A stretch of 64,000 nucleotides of DNA from Pseudactinotalea sp. HY158 (GTDB lineage Bacteria; Actinomycetota; Actinomycetes; Actinomycetales; Beutenbergiaceae), in contig NZ_CP045920.1 of NCBI RefSeq assembly GCF_009660225.1, positions 2,108,001-2,172,000 on the forward strand. The letters run 5' to 3'. The notes beneath the pieces were generated by a model. The model was not told the origin of the DNA. It saw only the letters and a program-made list of their open reading frames with translations, and ran no database searches. Below are positions 56,933 through 64,000 of the stretch, in pieces (position 1 is the stretch's first letter; every line of letters begins with the position of its first letter). The position numbers and the translations under genes are program-made.

Positions 56933-59866
56933 GTGCGCGATCGCGGCCGGGGCGATGCCGACGGGGCGGTCGTGCGCGCCCTCCCGCTCGTGGGGCGCGC
57001 CGCCGAGCTCGGCCGGATCCAGGCGGCCCTGGCCCGTGCCGCAGCCGGCGATCCGGTCGCCGTGGTGCTGAGCGGCCCGCCCGGGATCGGCACGAGCCGG
57101 CTCGGCGAGGAGGCCCTCACGCTCGCCCGCCGTGCCGGATTCCTCACGGGCATCGGCCGCGCCGACGAGGCCGGCGACGACCTCGCCTACGCCCCCGTCG
57201 TGTCGTTGTTCGGCGGGCTCCTGCGGGCCGTCCCGCCGCCGGAGCGCGCGAGCCTGCTGCGGGGCCTGGACCAGCTCGCTCCGGTCATCGCCGGGCTCGG
57301 CGCGCCCCGGCCCCTCGACGACCCGGCCCTGGAGCGGCTGCGCATCGTCGACGGCCTCACCCGCCTCACAGACCGACTCACCCGGCGCGCCCCGCTCGCC
57401 CTCCTCATCGACGACGCCCACGCCCTCGACCCCGAGAGCGCCGCCTTCCTGGCCCACCTCGCCGTGACGATCGAGGGCCGCCGGCTCCTGCTCGTCGTGA
57501 CCACCCGCGCCGACGAGCCGCACCACACCCGGTCCGTACGGCTGCTCGCGCGCCTCGCCGCGGGCACCTGGTCGCAGGAGCACCTCCGGCTCGAGGCGCT
57601 CACGGATTCCGAGTCCCGCCGCCTCCTCACCGGCGCCCTGGGACCGCCGGTCGATCCCGAGCTGACGGTGCGCGTGCTCGAGGCCTGCGCGGGCGTGCCG
57701 CTGCTGCTCACGGCCGTGGCCGCCGATCTCCGCTCGAGCGATCCGCCGCGCCTCGCCGGCTCGGGCGCGCCGCTGCCCGGAGACCTGCGGGCCCGGCTGG
57801 CGGTCCGGCTCGCCGGGCTCACGGACGACGAACGTCACCTCCTCGAGCTCCTCGCCCTGGCCGGGACGCACCCCGGGCACGCCGTGCTCGCCGCGGCCGC
57901 CCGCCCCGACTCCGGGGCGCGCGCCCCCTTCTCGACCCCGCTGGACGAGCTGCTCGAACGGCTCGAGCGGCGCCTGCTCGTGGTCACCGGCGACGACGGT
58001 GCGTCGAGACTCGCCCACGGCCTCCTGCGGGAGGCCCTCGTCGCGGAGATGGTCCCGGCCACCCGGCGGCGCCGGCACGGCGAACTCGCCCGCGCCCTGC
58101 GCGCCCACGATCCCGACGACCCCCGCATCGCCGACCACCTGTTGCGGAGCGGCTCGCTCACCGATCCGGCCGTCGTGATCGGGGCCGCCCGGCGGGCACG
58201 CGACCTCGGCGCGATCGACGAGGCCGCCCGCTACCTCCGCGCGGCCCGCGACCTCTCCCCGGACTCCGAGCAGGCGGGCCTGCTCGTCGAACTCGGCGAC
58301 CTGGCGCTCCAGGCGGGCCGGCGCGACGAGGCGGTCGCCCAGTGGCGCGCGGCCCTGCGCCACTCCCGGCGGCGAGGTGACGCGGGTGGCATCACCCGCG
58401 CCCACCGGAAGCTGGCCCTGCTGGCCTGGGGTGACGGCGAGGGGGCCGTGGCCGCCGACCACTTCGAGGCCGCGACCCGCGCGCAGGCCGGGCTCGAACC
58501 CTCCCGCGAGCTCGCCGAGGTGCTGTATTCGCGCATGCTCGTCGCCGTGCGCGACGGCGACGTCGCGATCGTGCCGGAGCTGGCCGATCGGCTCCGCCCG
58601 ATCGCGGCCCGCCTCCACGACCCCGGGCTGCGCATCCGGCTGTGGCTCGTCGAGGCCGCCGGCGACACGCTCGCCCGCGACCTGGGCGCCGCGCGCACGG
58701 GGAACACGCGGGCACTCGACCTGGCCCGCGCGACCGGCGACCCCGTGCTCGAGGCCCGCGCGCTCGACCAGCTCTCCGTGATCGCGAGCATCGCCGGGGA
58801 CATCCCGGAGCTGCGGCGCCGCAGCACCGCCGGCCTGGAGATCGGCGAGAGCCTCGGCGTGGAGACGATGGCCGTGTGGCCGCGGATGCGGCTGATCCTG
58901 GCCGACCTCCTCGGCGGGAACTGGGACCGGGCGCTGGGCATGCACGCCTGGCTGCTCGTGCTGCGCGGCTCGCTGCCGGAGGCGGACGGCCTGCTCGCCC
59001 GGGCCCGCGCGCTCCAGGCCCGGTCCACCCGAGGCGAGCCACGCCCGTCGATCGCGGTGTGCACGGCCGGCGCGGCCCTCGCCCTCGCCCGCGGGAACCC
59101 GCGCGAGGCGGCGCGGGTGGGCGCGCCGCTGGCCGACCTCACCGCGAGCTGGTATCCGTTCGCCCCCGCCCTGGTGCTGGGCGAGGCCCTCGCCGTCACG
59201 GACCCGGCCGCCGCGGCGGCGCTGGCGGACCAGGTCCGCGCCTGGTCCTGCGGCACCGCGTTTCCCGCGGCCGTCGCCGCCGGAATCGACGCCGCGTGCC
59301 TGCCGATCCCGGCGCCCGGGTCGCCCGCCGGCCACCCGGATCGTTCCACCCTCGACCGCGCCCAGGCGCTGCTGCGCGGCAGCATCGACGGCTTCGACGC
59401 CCTCGGGCTCCCCTTCCTGGCCGCCCGCGCCCGCCTCGACCTGGCCCGGTGGACGCACGCGGGCGCCGACTCCCCCGCGGAGGAGGCCGGCCACCTCGCC
59501 GGCGACGCACTCGCCGTGTTCTCACAGCTGGGCGCGCGCGACCACGCCCGGCGGGCACGCGCGCTGGTGCACGACCTCGACCCACTCGCCGCCGAGTCGC
59601 GGGGCGGCCCGCCCGGCCCCGGACCGGCATCCGCCGAACCCGTGCGGCTGAGCCGGCGGGAACTGGAGGTGGCCCGCCTCGTCGCGGAGGGGCGCACGAA
59701 CGCCGAGGTCGCGACCGCGCTGTTCATCAGCCCGCGCACGGTGACCTCGCATCTCGACCACGTCTATCAGCGACTCGGCCTCGGCTCCCGGGCCGCACTG
59801 ACCCGCTACCTCGCCGACTCCGGCCTGCTCGGGCGGTCGAACGGGTCGAACGGGTCGATTACGTAG
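56933..59866 (+). CDS. Large LuxR-type (LAL) regulator with altered Walker A
   Basis: 977 aa. N-terminal AAA/STAND NTPase domain (about residues 15-300) with GPPGIGTSRLG where the P-loop lysine is replaced by T54, and Walker B LALLIDDAHALD. The middle is a long array of TPR-like helices. C-terminal LuxR HTH LSRRELEVARLVAEGRTNAEVATALFISPRTVTSHLDHVYQRLGL. LAL regulators activate adjacent genes; the split PEP-utilising enzyme follows 44 bp downstream. GTG start, probably leaderless. Nucleotide binding may be weak or absent because of the K-to-T change. Confidence 0.9.
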   Translation: MRDRGRGDADGAVVRALPLVGRAAELGRIQAALARAAAGDPVAVVLSGPPGIGTSRLGEEALTLARRAGFLTGIGRADEAGDDLAYAPVVSLFGGLLRAVPPPERASLLRGLDQLAPVIAGLGAPRPLDDPALERLRIVDGLTRLTDRLTRRAPLALLIDDAHALDPESAAFLAHLAVTIEGRRLLLVVTTRADEPHHTRSVRLLARLAAGTWSQEHLRLEALTDSESRRLLTGALGPPVDPELTVRVLEACAGVPLLLTAVAADLRSSDPPRLAGSGAPLPGDLRARLAVRLAGLTDDERHLLELLALAGTHPGHAVLAAAARPDSGARAPFSTPLDELLERLERRLLVVTGDDGASRLAHGLLREALVAEMVPATRRRRHGELARALRAHDPDDPRIADHLLRSGSLTDPAVVIGAARRARDLGAIDEAARYLRAARDLSPDSEQAGLLVELGDLALQAGRRDEAVAQWRAALRHSRRRGDAGGITRAHRKLALLAWGDGEGAVAADHFEAATRAQAGLEPSRELAEVLYSRMLVAVRDGDVAIVPELADRLRPIAARLHDPGLRIRLWLVEAAGDTLARDLGAARTGNTRALDLARATGDPVLEARALDQLSVIASIAGDIPELRRRSTAGLEIGESLGVETMAVWPRMRLILADLLGGNWDRALGMHAWLLVLRGSLPEADGLLARARALQARSTRGEPRPSIAVCTAGAALALARGNPREAARVGAPLADLTASWYPFAPALVLGEALAVTDPAAAAALADQVRAWSCGTAFPAAVAAGIDAACLPIPAPGSPAGHPDRSTLDRAQALLRGSIDGFDALGLPFLAARARLDLARWTHAGADSPAEEAGHLAGDALAVFSQLGARDHARRARALVHDLDPLAAESRGGPPGPGPASAEPVRLSRRELEVARLVAEGRTNAEVATALFISPRTVTSHLDHVYQRLGLGSRAALTRYLADSGLLGRSNGSNGSIT

Positions 59867-59910
59867 TTCGACCGATACCGGCGGCGCGGGATGGGGCGCA
59901 CGCTTGAACC

Positions 59911-60858
59911 GTGACCACGAACCGAATCCTCCCGCCCGGCGACGTCGAACGCCCGGGCGCGGCCGGGTACGTCGAATCCCTGGCGGGCAGCAGCACGCCC
60001 GAACGGAACCCGGGCTCGGCCGAGGAGGCCGATGAGCCCGGTGAGGCCGATGTGGTCTCGCAGCTCGGCGCGAAGGCCGCGGGCCTGGCGCGGCTCGTCG
60101 CGGCGGGGATCGCCGTGCCGGAGGGGCTCGTGCTCAGCACGGAGGCCCACCGGGACGCGCTGGCGCTCGCGGCCCTGCACCCGCCTGTGGACGACGCATC
60201 CCGCCGTCCGCTGCCCGTCCCACCCGCCGTGGGGGCGGCCGTCCACGCCATCGCCGCCCACTTCGCAGGTGCGACGCTGGCCGTCCGGTCCTCGGCCGTC
60301 GTCGAGGACGGCCCGCTCGCGTCCCACGCGGGCCTGTACCGGACCGTGCTCGGGGTCCGCGGCGAGGATCGGCTGCGCGCGGCGGTCCGCGCGTGCTGGG
60401 AATCCGCCGCCTCCACCCGGGTGGGGGCGGACACGCCGGGGCCGGCCGGAGCCGGCGGAATGGCCGGAGCCGGCGGGATGGCCGTGCTCGTGCAGCGCCA
60501 ACTCGACCCGGACGTGGCCGGGGTGGCCTTCTCGGCCGACCCGGTCACCGGTGACCGGGACGTCGCCGTCGTCTCGGCCGTGCCGGGACTCGGGGATCGC
60601 CTCGCCGCCGGCCTCGTCACGCCCGACCGGTGGCGGGTGACCGGCGGGGCGGCCCTCGCCGAGCGGGCCTCGCTCCAGGCCCTCACGGCCGAGCAGGCCC
60701 GGGCGATCGCCGACCTGGCGGCACGGATCGAGGCGATCATCGGCGCGCCGGCCGACGTCGAGTGGGCCATGGACGCCGGCCGGCTCGTCGTGCTGCAGGC
60801 GCGGCCCATCACGGCGCTGCCACGGCCGCCGCGGCCCGCGCACCTGCCCGGGACGTAG
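59911..60858 (+). CDS. PEP-synthase/rifampicin-phosphotransferase-like ATP-binding subunit
   Basis: 315 aa. Matches the N-terminal ATP-grasp (PPDK-N) domain: LGAKAAGLARLVAAGIAVPEGLVL, the Arg-Ser motif LAVRSSAVVEDGPLASHAGLYRTVLGV, VLVQRQLDPDVAGVAFSADPVTGDRDVAVVSAVPGLGDRLAAGLVTPDRW and EWAMDAGRLVVLQARPIT. It ends where this domain ends, with no central or His domain; those are in the next gene. Together they equal one rifampicin phosphotransferase (Rph)-like enzyme cut in two. A GAGGMAGAGGM insert is low complexity. The start codon is GTG. Confidence 0.85.
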   Translation: MTTNRILPPGDVERPGAAGYVESLAGSSTPERNPGSAEEADEPGEADVVSQLGAKAAGLARLVAAGIAVPEGLVLSTEAHRDALALAALHPPVDDASRRPLPVPPAVGAAVHAIAAHFAGATLAVRSSAVVEDGPLASHAGLYRTVLGVRGEDRLRAAVRACWESAASTRVGADTPGPAGAGGMAGAGGMAVLVQRQLDPDVAGVAFSADPVTGDRDVAVVSAVPGLGDRLAAGLVTPDRWRVTGGAALAERASLQALTAEQARAIADLAARIEAIIGAPADVEWAMDAGRLVVLQARPITALPRPPRPAHLPGT

Positions 60859-60888
60859 ACGAAGGAGACCGAGCGGTATGCGGAACCG

Positions 60889-62598
60889 ATGACCGCGCTC
60901 GGGGCCTCCCTTGCCACCCGCGCCGTGACGGACGGGCTGAGCGCCGCGTTCCGGCGCTACGGCGGGCTCATCGGCAGGGTGGAGTGCCGCTCGATCGGCG
61001 GTGAGCTGTACCAACGGATGGTCCCCCTGGCCGGCGACGGGACCGGCGCCCCGCCCCACCCGCTCCTCCTGGCCGTGCTCGCCCGCACGGCGCTGCGCCG
61101 GCGGATGCGCGCCGCGCGCGTGCACGCCTCCCCCACCGCCGTCGCGGCGGCCGTCGCCCGCTGGCGCGAGATCGACCGGCCCGACCTGGAGCACCGGCTC
61201 GAGACGCTCCGCGCGGTGGCGACCGGCGGCCTGGACGGCCCGGGCCTCGCCGCACACCTGCGCGACAGCAGGGACCTGTTCGCCCGGGCGATGCGGCTGC
61301 ACTTCGACCTCACCGTGCCGGGCATCGTCCCGGTCTACGCCTTCGTGCGGGTGTGCCGGCGCCTGCTCGGCTACGACGATCGCGCCTGCCTGCGGCTGCT
61401 CGCCGGCGCCTCACCGGCGACCTCCGCGGGATCCGTCGCCCTCGCCCGCATCGGCGAGCGACTGGCGGGGCATCCGGGCGCCCGCGCGCGGGTCGCGGCG
61501 GGCGAGGAGGTGGCCGCGGTGCTCGCCGAGACGTCCCCCGACCTCGCGCGGGACTATGCCGACTGGCTGCACCGGTACGCCCGGTCCTGCCTGAACGACG
61601 ACCCCGGTTCGGGCGTGCTCGCGGACCGGCCCGACCTCGTGCGCGCGCTGCTGCTCACCGATCCGGCGGCCGCCTCCGGCCGCGTCGAGTCGGTCCGCAG
61701 CGCGCGCCGGGGCGCCGTGGCGCAGGCCCGGTCCGGGCTGGCGGTGCGGGCCCGACGGGAGTTCGACGCCGCCCTCGCGGCGGCCGAGGCCGCCCACGGG
61801 CTGCGGGAGGAGGTCGCCTTCTGGACCGGCTCGCAGTGCGGCGGGCTCGTCCACGAGGCGGCGCTCGCGGCCGGGCGCAGCCTGGCCCGCCAGGGGCGGA
61901 TCGACCGCGCGCACGACGTCGTCGACCTCGGGCTGGACGATCTCCTCGCCGCCGTCGAGGGCGGGGGCGCCGACCTGCGGGTGGCGGTCGCGACCGCCCG
62001 GGCCGAGCGTGCCTGGACGCGCGCGCATCCGGGGCCGGCCGTGCTCGGCGGCCCGAGTCCCGCCCCGCCGGACCTGCGCGGGCTGCCCCGCCGCGCCCGG
62101 CTCGTGAACGAGGCGATGCTGTGGGCGCGGGCCGGGCGGCCGGCCGCACCGGGCTCCGACCCGGCGACACGACCCGCACACCGACCCGCGCACGGGCCCG
62201 CACACGGGCCCACCCGGCCCGCGCCCCGGAACGGAGCCGTCCCGATCCTCACCGGAATCCCGGGCTCCCCCGGCCGCTACCGCGGGGCCGTGCGCATCGT
62301 CGACGGCGAGGCGGACGCGGGCACGCTGCGCGGCGGGGAGGTCCTCGTCACGCGCATGACCGATCCGGCCTGGTCGGCGCTGTTCCCGCTCGCGGGAGCG
62401 CTCGTGACGGACATCGGCGGCGAGCTCTCCCACGCGGCCATCGTGGCCCGGGAATACGGAATCCCGGCGGTCCTGGGAACGGTCGCTGCGACGTCCACGC
62501 TGCGCGACGGCGAGCCCGTCGAGGTCGACGGCACCGCCGGCATGGTCTTCGGGCGCGGCGGAGACGCCGCCACGCCACCGTGGAAGGAGTCGTCATGA
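60889..62598 (+). CDS. Rph/PEP-synthase-like central and swivelling-His subunit
   Basis: 569 aa. Residues 1-430 resemble the helical substrate-binding region of Rph-type enzymes. The C-terminal region is the mobile PEP-utiliser domain: LVTRMTDPAWSALFPLAGALVTDIGGELSHAAIVAREYGIPAVLG with catalytic H515. A linker RPAHRPAHGPAHGPTRPAP is repetitive. It needs the ATP-binding subunit encoded 30 bp upstream. An activity like antibiotic (rifamycin) phosphorylation or another PEP-synthase-type phosphotransfer is plausible; the substrate is not known. Coupled to the next gene by ATGA. Confidence 0.82.
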   Translation: MTALGASLATRAVTDGLSAAFRRYGGLIGRVECRSIGGELYQRMVPLAGDGTGAPPHPLLLAVLARTALRRRMRAARVHASPTAVAAAVARWREIDRPDLEHRLETLRAVATGGLDGPGLAAHLRDSRDLFARAMRLHFDLTVPGIVPVYAFVRVCRRLLGYDDRACLRLLAGASPATSAGSVALARIGERLAGHPGARARVAAGEEVAAVLAETSPDLARDYADWLHRYARSCLNDDPGSGVLADRPDLVRALLLTDPAAASGRVESVRSARRGAVAQARSGLAVRARREFDAALAAAEAAHGLREEVAFWTGSQCGGLVHEAALAAGRSLARQGRIDRAHDVVDLGLDDLLAAVEGGGADLRVAVATARAERAWTRAHPGPAVLGGPSPAPPDLRGLPRRARLVNEAMLWARAGRPAAPGSDPATRPAHRPAHGPAHGPTRPAPRNGAVPILTGIPGSPGRYRGAVRIVDGEADAGTLRGGEVLVTRMTDPAWSALFPLAGALVTDIGGELSHAAIVAREYGIPAVLGTVAATSTLRDGEPVEVDGTAGMVFGRGGDAATPPWKESS

Positions 62599-63065
62599 CC
62601 ACCGCAACAAGAAATCGTGCCGGCCACGAGCCCGCGCCGGTCCCCGCCGTCGCGGGGTACCGGAGCGGATTCGACACGGCACAGCGCTGGCTCGCGCTGC
62701 TCGGCGTCGTGCTGTGCGCGCTCCAGATCGGCTTCGCCGCCCTGGGATTCTGGGGCGCCCAGGCCGCGGGCGGCGGCGAGGACGCCACCCGGGCCGCCTT
62801 CGCCCCGCACGGCGAGCTCGGAACCGCGCTCGGCTACCTCGCCCTGCTCGTGCTCGTCACCGGCCTCCTGGCCCGCTCGGGCTGGAAGTCGTGGGTGATC
62901 CCGCTCGTGCTCGCCGTGCTGCTCTTCGCGGTGCAGGGAATGCTCGTCGGGCTCGGCTTCGAGGTAAGCAGGTGGTTCGGGTTCGTGCACGCGCTCAGCG
63001 GAACGGTCATCACCGCCGGCTTCGTCTGGCTCATGCTCGACCGGTTCCGGGCGCCGCTGCGCTGA
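62595..63065 (+). CDS. Small four-helix membrane protein (DUF6220-like)
   Basis: 156 aa. Start ATG 62595 with GGAAGGAG upstream and an ATGA overlap with the previous gene. Four membrane helices: WLALLGVVLCALQIGFAALGFWG, GTALGYLALLVLVTGLLAR, WVIPLVLAVLLFAVQGMLVGLGF and FVHALSGTVITAGFVWLMLD, with a conserved-looking H in the last (FVHALSG). Resembles DUF6220-type proteins. Co-translated with the split phosphotransferase, so probably part of the same function. Overlaps the convergent antiporter gene by 35 bp. Confidence 0.75.
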   Translation: MTTATRNRAGHEPAPVPAVAGYRSGFDTAQRWLALLGVVLCALQIGFAALGFWGAQAAGGGEDATRAAFAPHGELGTALGYLALLVLVTGLLARSGWKSWVIPLVLAVLLFAVQGMLVGLGFEVSRWFGFVHALSGTVITAGFVWLMLDRFRAPLR

Positions 63066-64000
63066 CTCCCGCCGGCTCGCCCTCGCCGTCCTCCCCCGCG
63101 CGGGCGGCGAGGGCGCCCTCACCCTCCCGGGCGCTCCGGGCGTCCTCGACCCGCCGGGTGGCCTCGCGGGGGGTGAACCACAGGCTCCCGACGGTCATGA
63201 CGAGGGTCGTGGCCACGACCACGAAGAACACGATCCCGTCGCTGAAGGCGTTGACGGTCATGCTCGCGGGGATCGAGTAGAACAGCACGACCGTCACGAG
63301 CCCGCGCGGGGCGAAGAACAGCTCGGGCAGCACGTGGTGGCGCACGAAGATCCGCAGGTACACGTACCGGGCGGCGAAGATCGTGGCCACGATCGCGGCC
63401 CCGACCGCCACGACGCGCCCGTCCCCGAGCACCCGCACGTCGATCGTGTACCCGAACAGGGTGAAGAACACGGTGCGCACGAGGAAGGCCGACTCGCTCG
63501 TGACGGACTTGATCGTCTCGGTCGCCCGCTCCACCGACCCCGGGTCGAGGTAGCGGTGCAGCGGCCGATGCCGGCTCTGCCCCCAGTTGTTGATGATGAG
63601 CCCGAAGATGAGCACGGTGAGCAGGGTCGGGGTGTTGAAGAGGTGCCCGAGCGCGTACACGAGCATGAGCACCGGGTGGATGAGGAAGGCCTTGATGTGC
63701 ACCTTGACCTTCGCGAGCAGCACGACGAGCAGCACCGACACGATCACCGAGACCACGAGCGCCAGCGCGATGCTGCCCACGTTGAGCGCGACGAGCCCGA
63801 TCGAGAATCCGCCGCCGGCCACGAGCACGTTGAACAGCAGGATCCCGAAGATGTCCGACAGCGCGGACTCGTAGGTGAGGAACTCGCGCTTGTCCTCGCT
63901 CAGGTAGCCGATGCTCGAGGCCACGATGGTCGAGCTGATGACCGCCAGCGGCGCGGCGTAGACGAAGCTGGTCAGCCACGGCAGGTCGAGCAGGCCGTGG
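63031..64000 (-). CDS. Cation:proton antiporter, 5'-incomplete
   Basis: The frame is open to the window edge (reading HGLLDLPWLTSFVYAAPLAVISSTIVASSIGYLSEDKR at the border), so the N-terminal part is missing. Visible helices include SALSDIFGILLFNVLVAGGGFSIGLVAL, ALALVVSVIVSVLLVVLLA, SAFLVRTVFFTLFGYTIDV and APRGLVTVVLFYSIPASMTV. ESALSDIFGILLF and the later APRGLVTVVLF are typical of monovalent cation:proton antiporter-type membrane domains. Exchanges Na+ or K+ for H+ presumably. The C-terminus is a charged tail. Confidence 0.85.
   Translation of the reverse strand, partial: HGLLDLPWLTSFVYAAPLAVISSTIVASSIGYLSEDKREFLTYESALSDIFGILLFNVLVAGGGFSIGLVALNVGSIALALVVSVIVSVLLVVLLAKVKVHIKAFLIHPVLMLVYALGHLFNTPTLLTVLIFGLIINNWGQSRHRPLHRYLDPGSVERATETIKSVTSESAFLVRTVFFTLFGYTIDVRVLGDGRVVAVGAAIVATIFAARYVYLRIFVRHHVLPELFFAPRGLVTVVLFYSIPASMTVNAFSDGIVFFVVVATTLVMTVGSLWFTPREATRRVEDARSAREGEGALAARAGEDGEGEPAGVSAAAPGTGRA

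Noticed and set aside
58488-58505. GGGCTCGAACCCTCCCGC, looking like a tRNA T-arm
   Set aside because: It lies inside the LAL regulator frame and has no matching acceptor, D or anticodon arms.
56339-59494. A 1051-codon minus frame
   Set aside because: Antisense shadow of the LAL regulator; composition is unlike a protein.

Overview
This is a 64 kb stretch of very GC-rich actinobacterial chromosome. WhiB7, F420-type PPOX and TipA-type MerR genes, [2Fe-2S] coproporphyrin ferrochelatase with ChdC (the coproporphyrin-dependent haem route), many GTG starts, and many starts lying 7-9 nt after a TANNNT-like -10 (leaderless) all point to Actinomycetota. A Micrococcales-type organism is my best guess, but the genus cannot be read from this window. 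I saw no rRNA, tRNA or CRISPR array.

Region 0-4.1 kb: a TetR regulator, whiB7 with a long leader, a small membrane protein, and a two-gene unit (membrane-anchored esterase plus a PPOX-DUF2568 fusion). A near-identical dyad in front of both the TetR gene and the esterase suggests one regulon. Region 4.1-15.5 kb is accessory. It holds a 905-bp cassette bounded by perfect 40-bp direct repeats carrying an antitoxin-like/nucleotidyltransferase pair, a frameshifted ribbon-helix-helix gene, two VapBC-type pairs, an orphan YefM-type antitoxin, a Fic protein with a mirror-symmetric promoter, a HicAB pair, and remnants of a UvrD-like helicase and an IS1380-type transposase. Housekeeping-like genes (VOC, alginate-lyase-like, SDR, fructosamine kinase, PadR/HAAS, RibD-C) lie between them.

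Region 15.5-24.5 kb: an aldo/keto reductase, a large lipoprotein joining a von Willebrand D-like domain to a beta-propeller-like region, a histidine kinase/response regulator pair, an acyltransferase-3 membrane protein and an unknown membrane-anchored protein. Region 24.5-34.2 kb: a SorC-type regulator divergent from an eight-gene catabolic operon (split transketolase, FGGY kinase, two SDR dehydrogenases, RbsC/RbsB/RbsA-type importer). The layout resembles apulose-4-phosphate transketolase pathways for branched sugars, but the substrate is not proven.

Region 34.2-44.5 kb carries a complete set of haem enzymes: hemE-cgoX-chdC-cpfC-hemC-hemD-hemB-hemL on the minus strand and hemA divergent. hemD is frameshifted in this sequence. 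Several of these proteins carry short in-frame tandem-repeat linkers. Region 44.6-52.3 kb: a TipA-type MerR gene with a textbook 19-bp-spacer promoter, then a minus-strand sugar-acid operon (GntR/FCD regulator, solute-binding protein, two permeases, enolase-superfamily dehydratase, SDR, DapA-type aldolase). Region 52.4-64 kb: an MFS transporter, an ABC exporter with a LolA-like exported protein, a large LuxR/LAL regulator whose Walker A lysine is replaced by threonine, a two-gene split version of a rifampicin-phosphotransferase/PEP-synthase-like enzyme with a small membrane protein, and the 3' part of a cation:proton antiporter that runs off the window.
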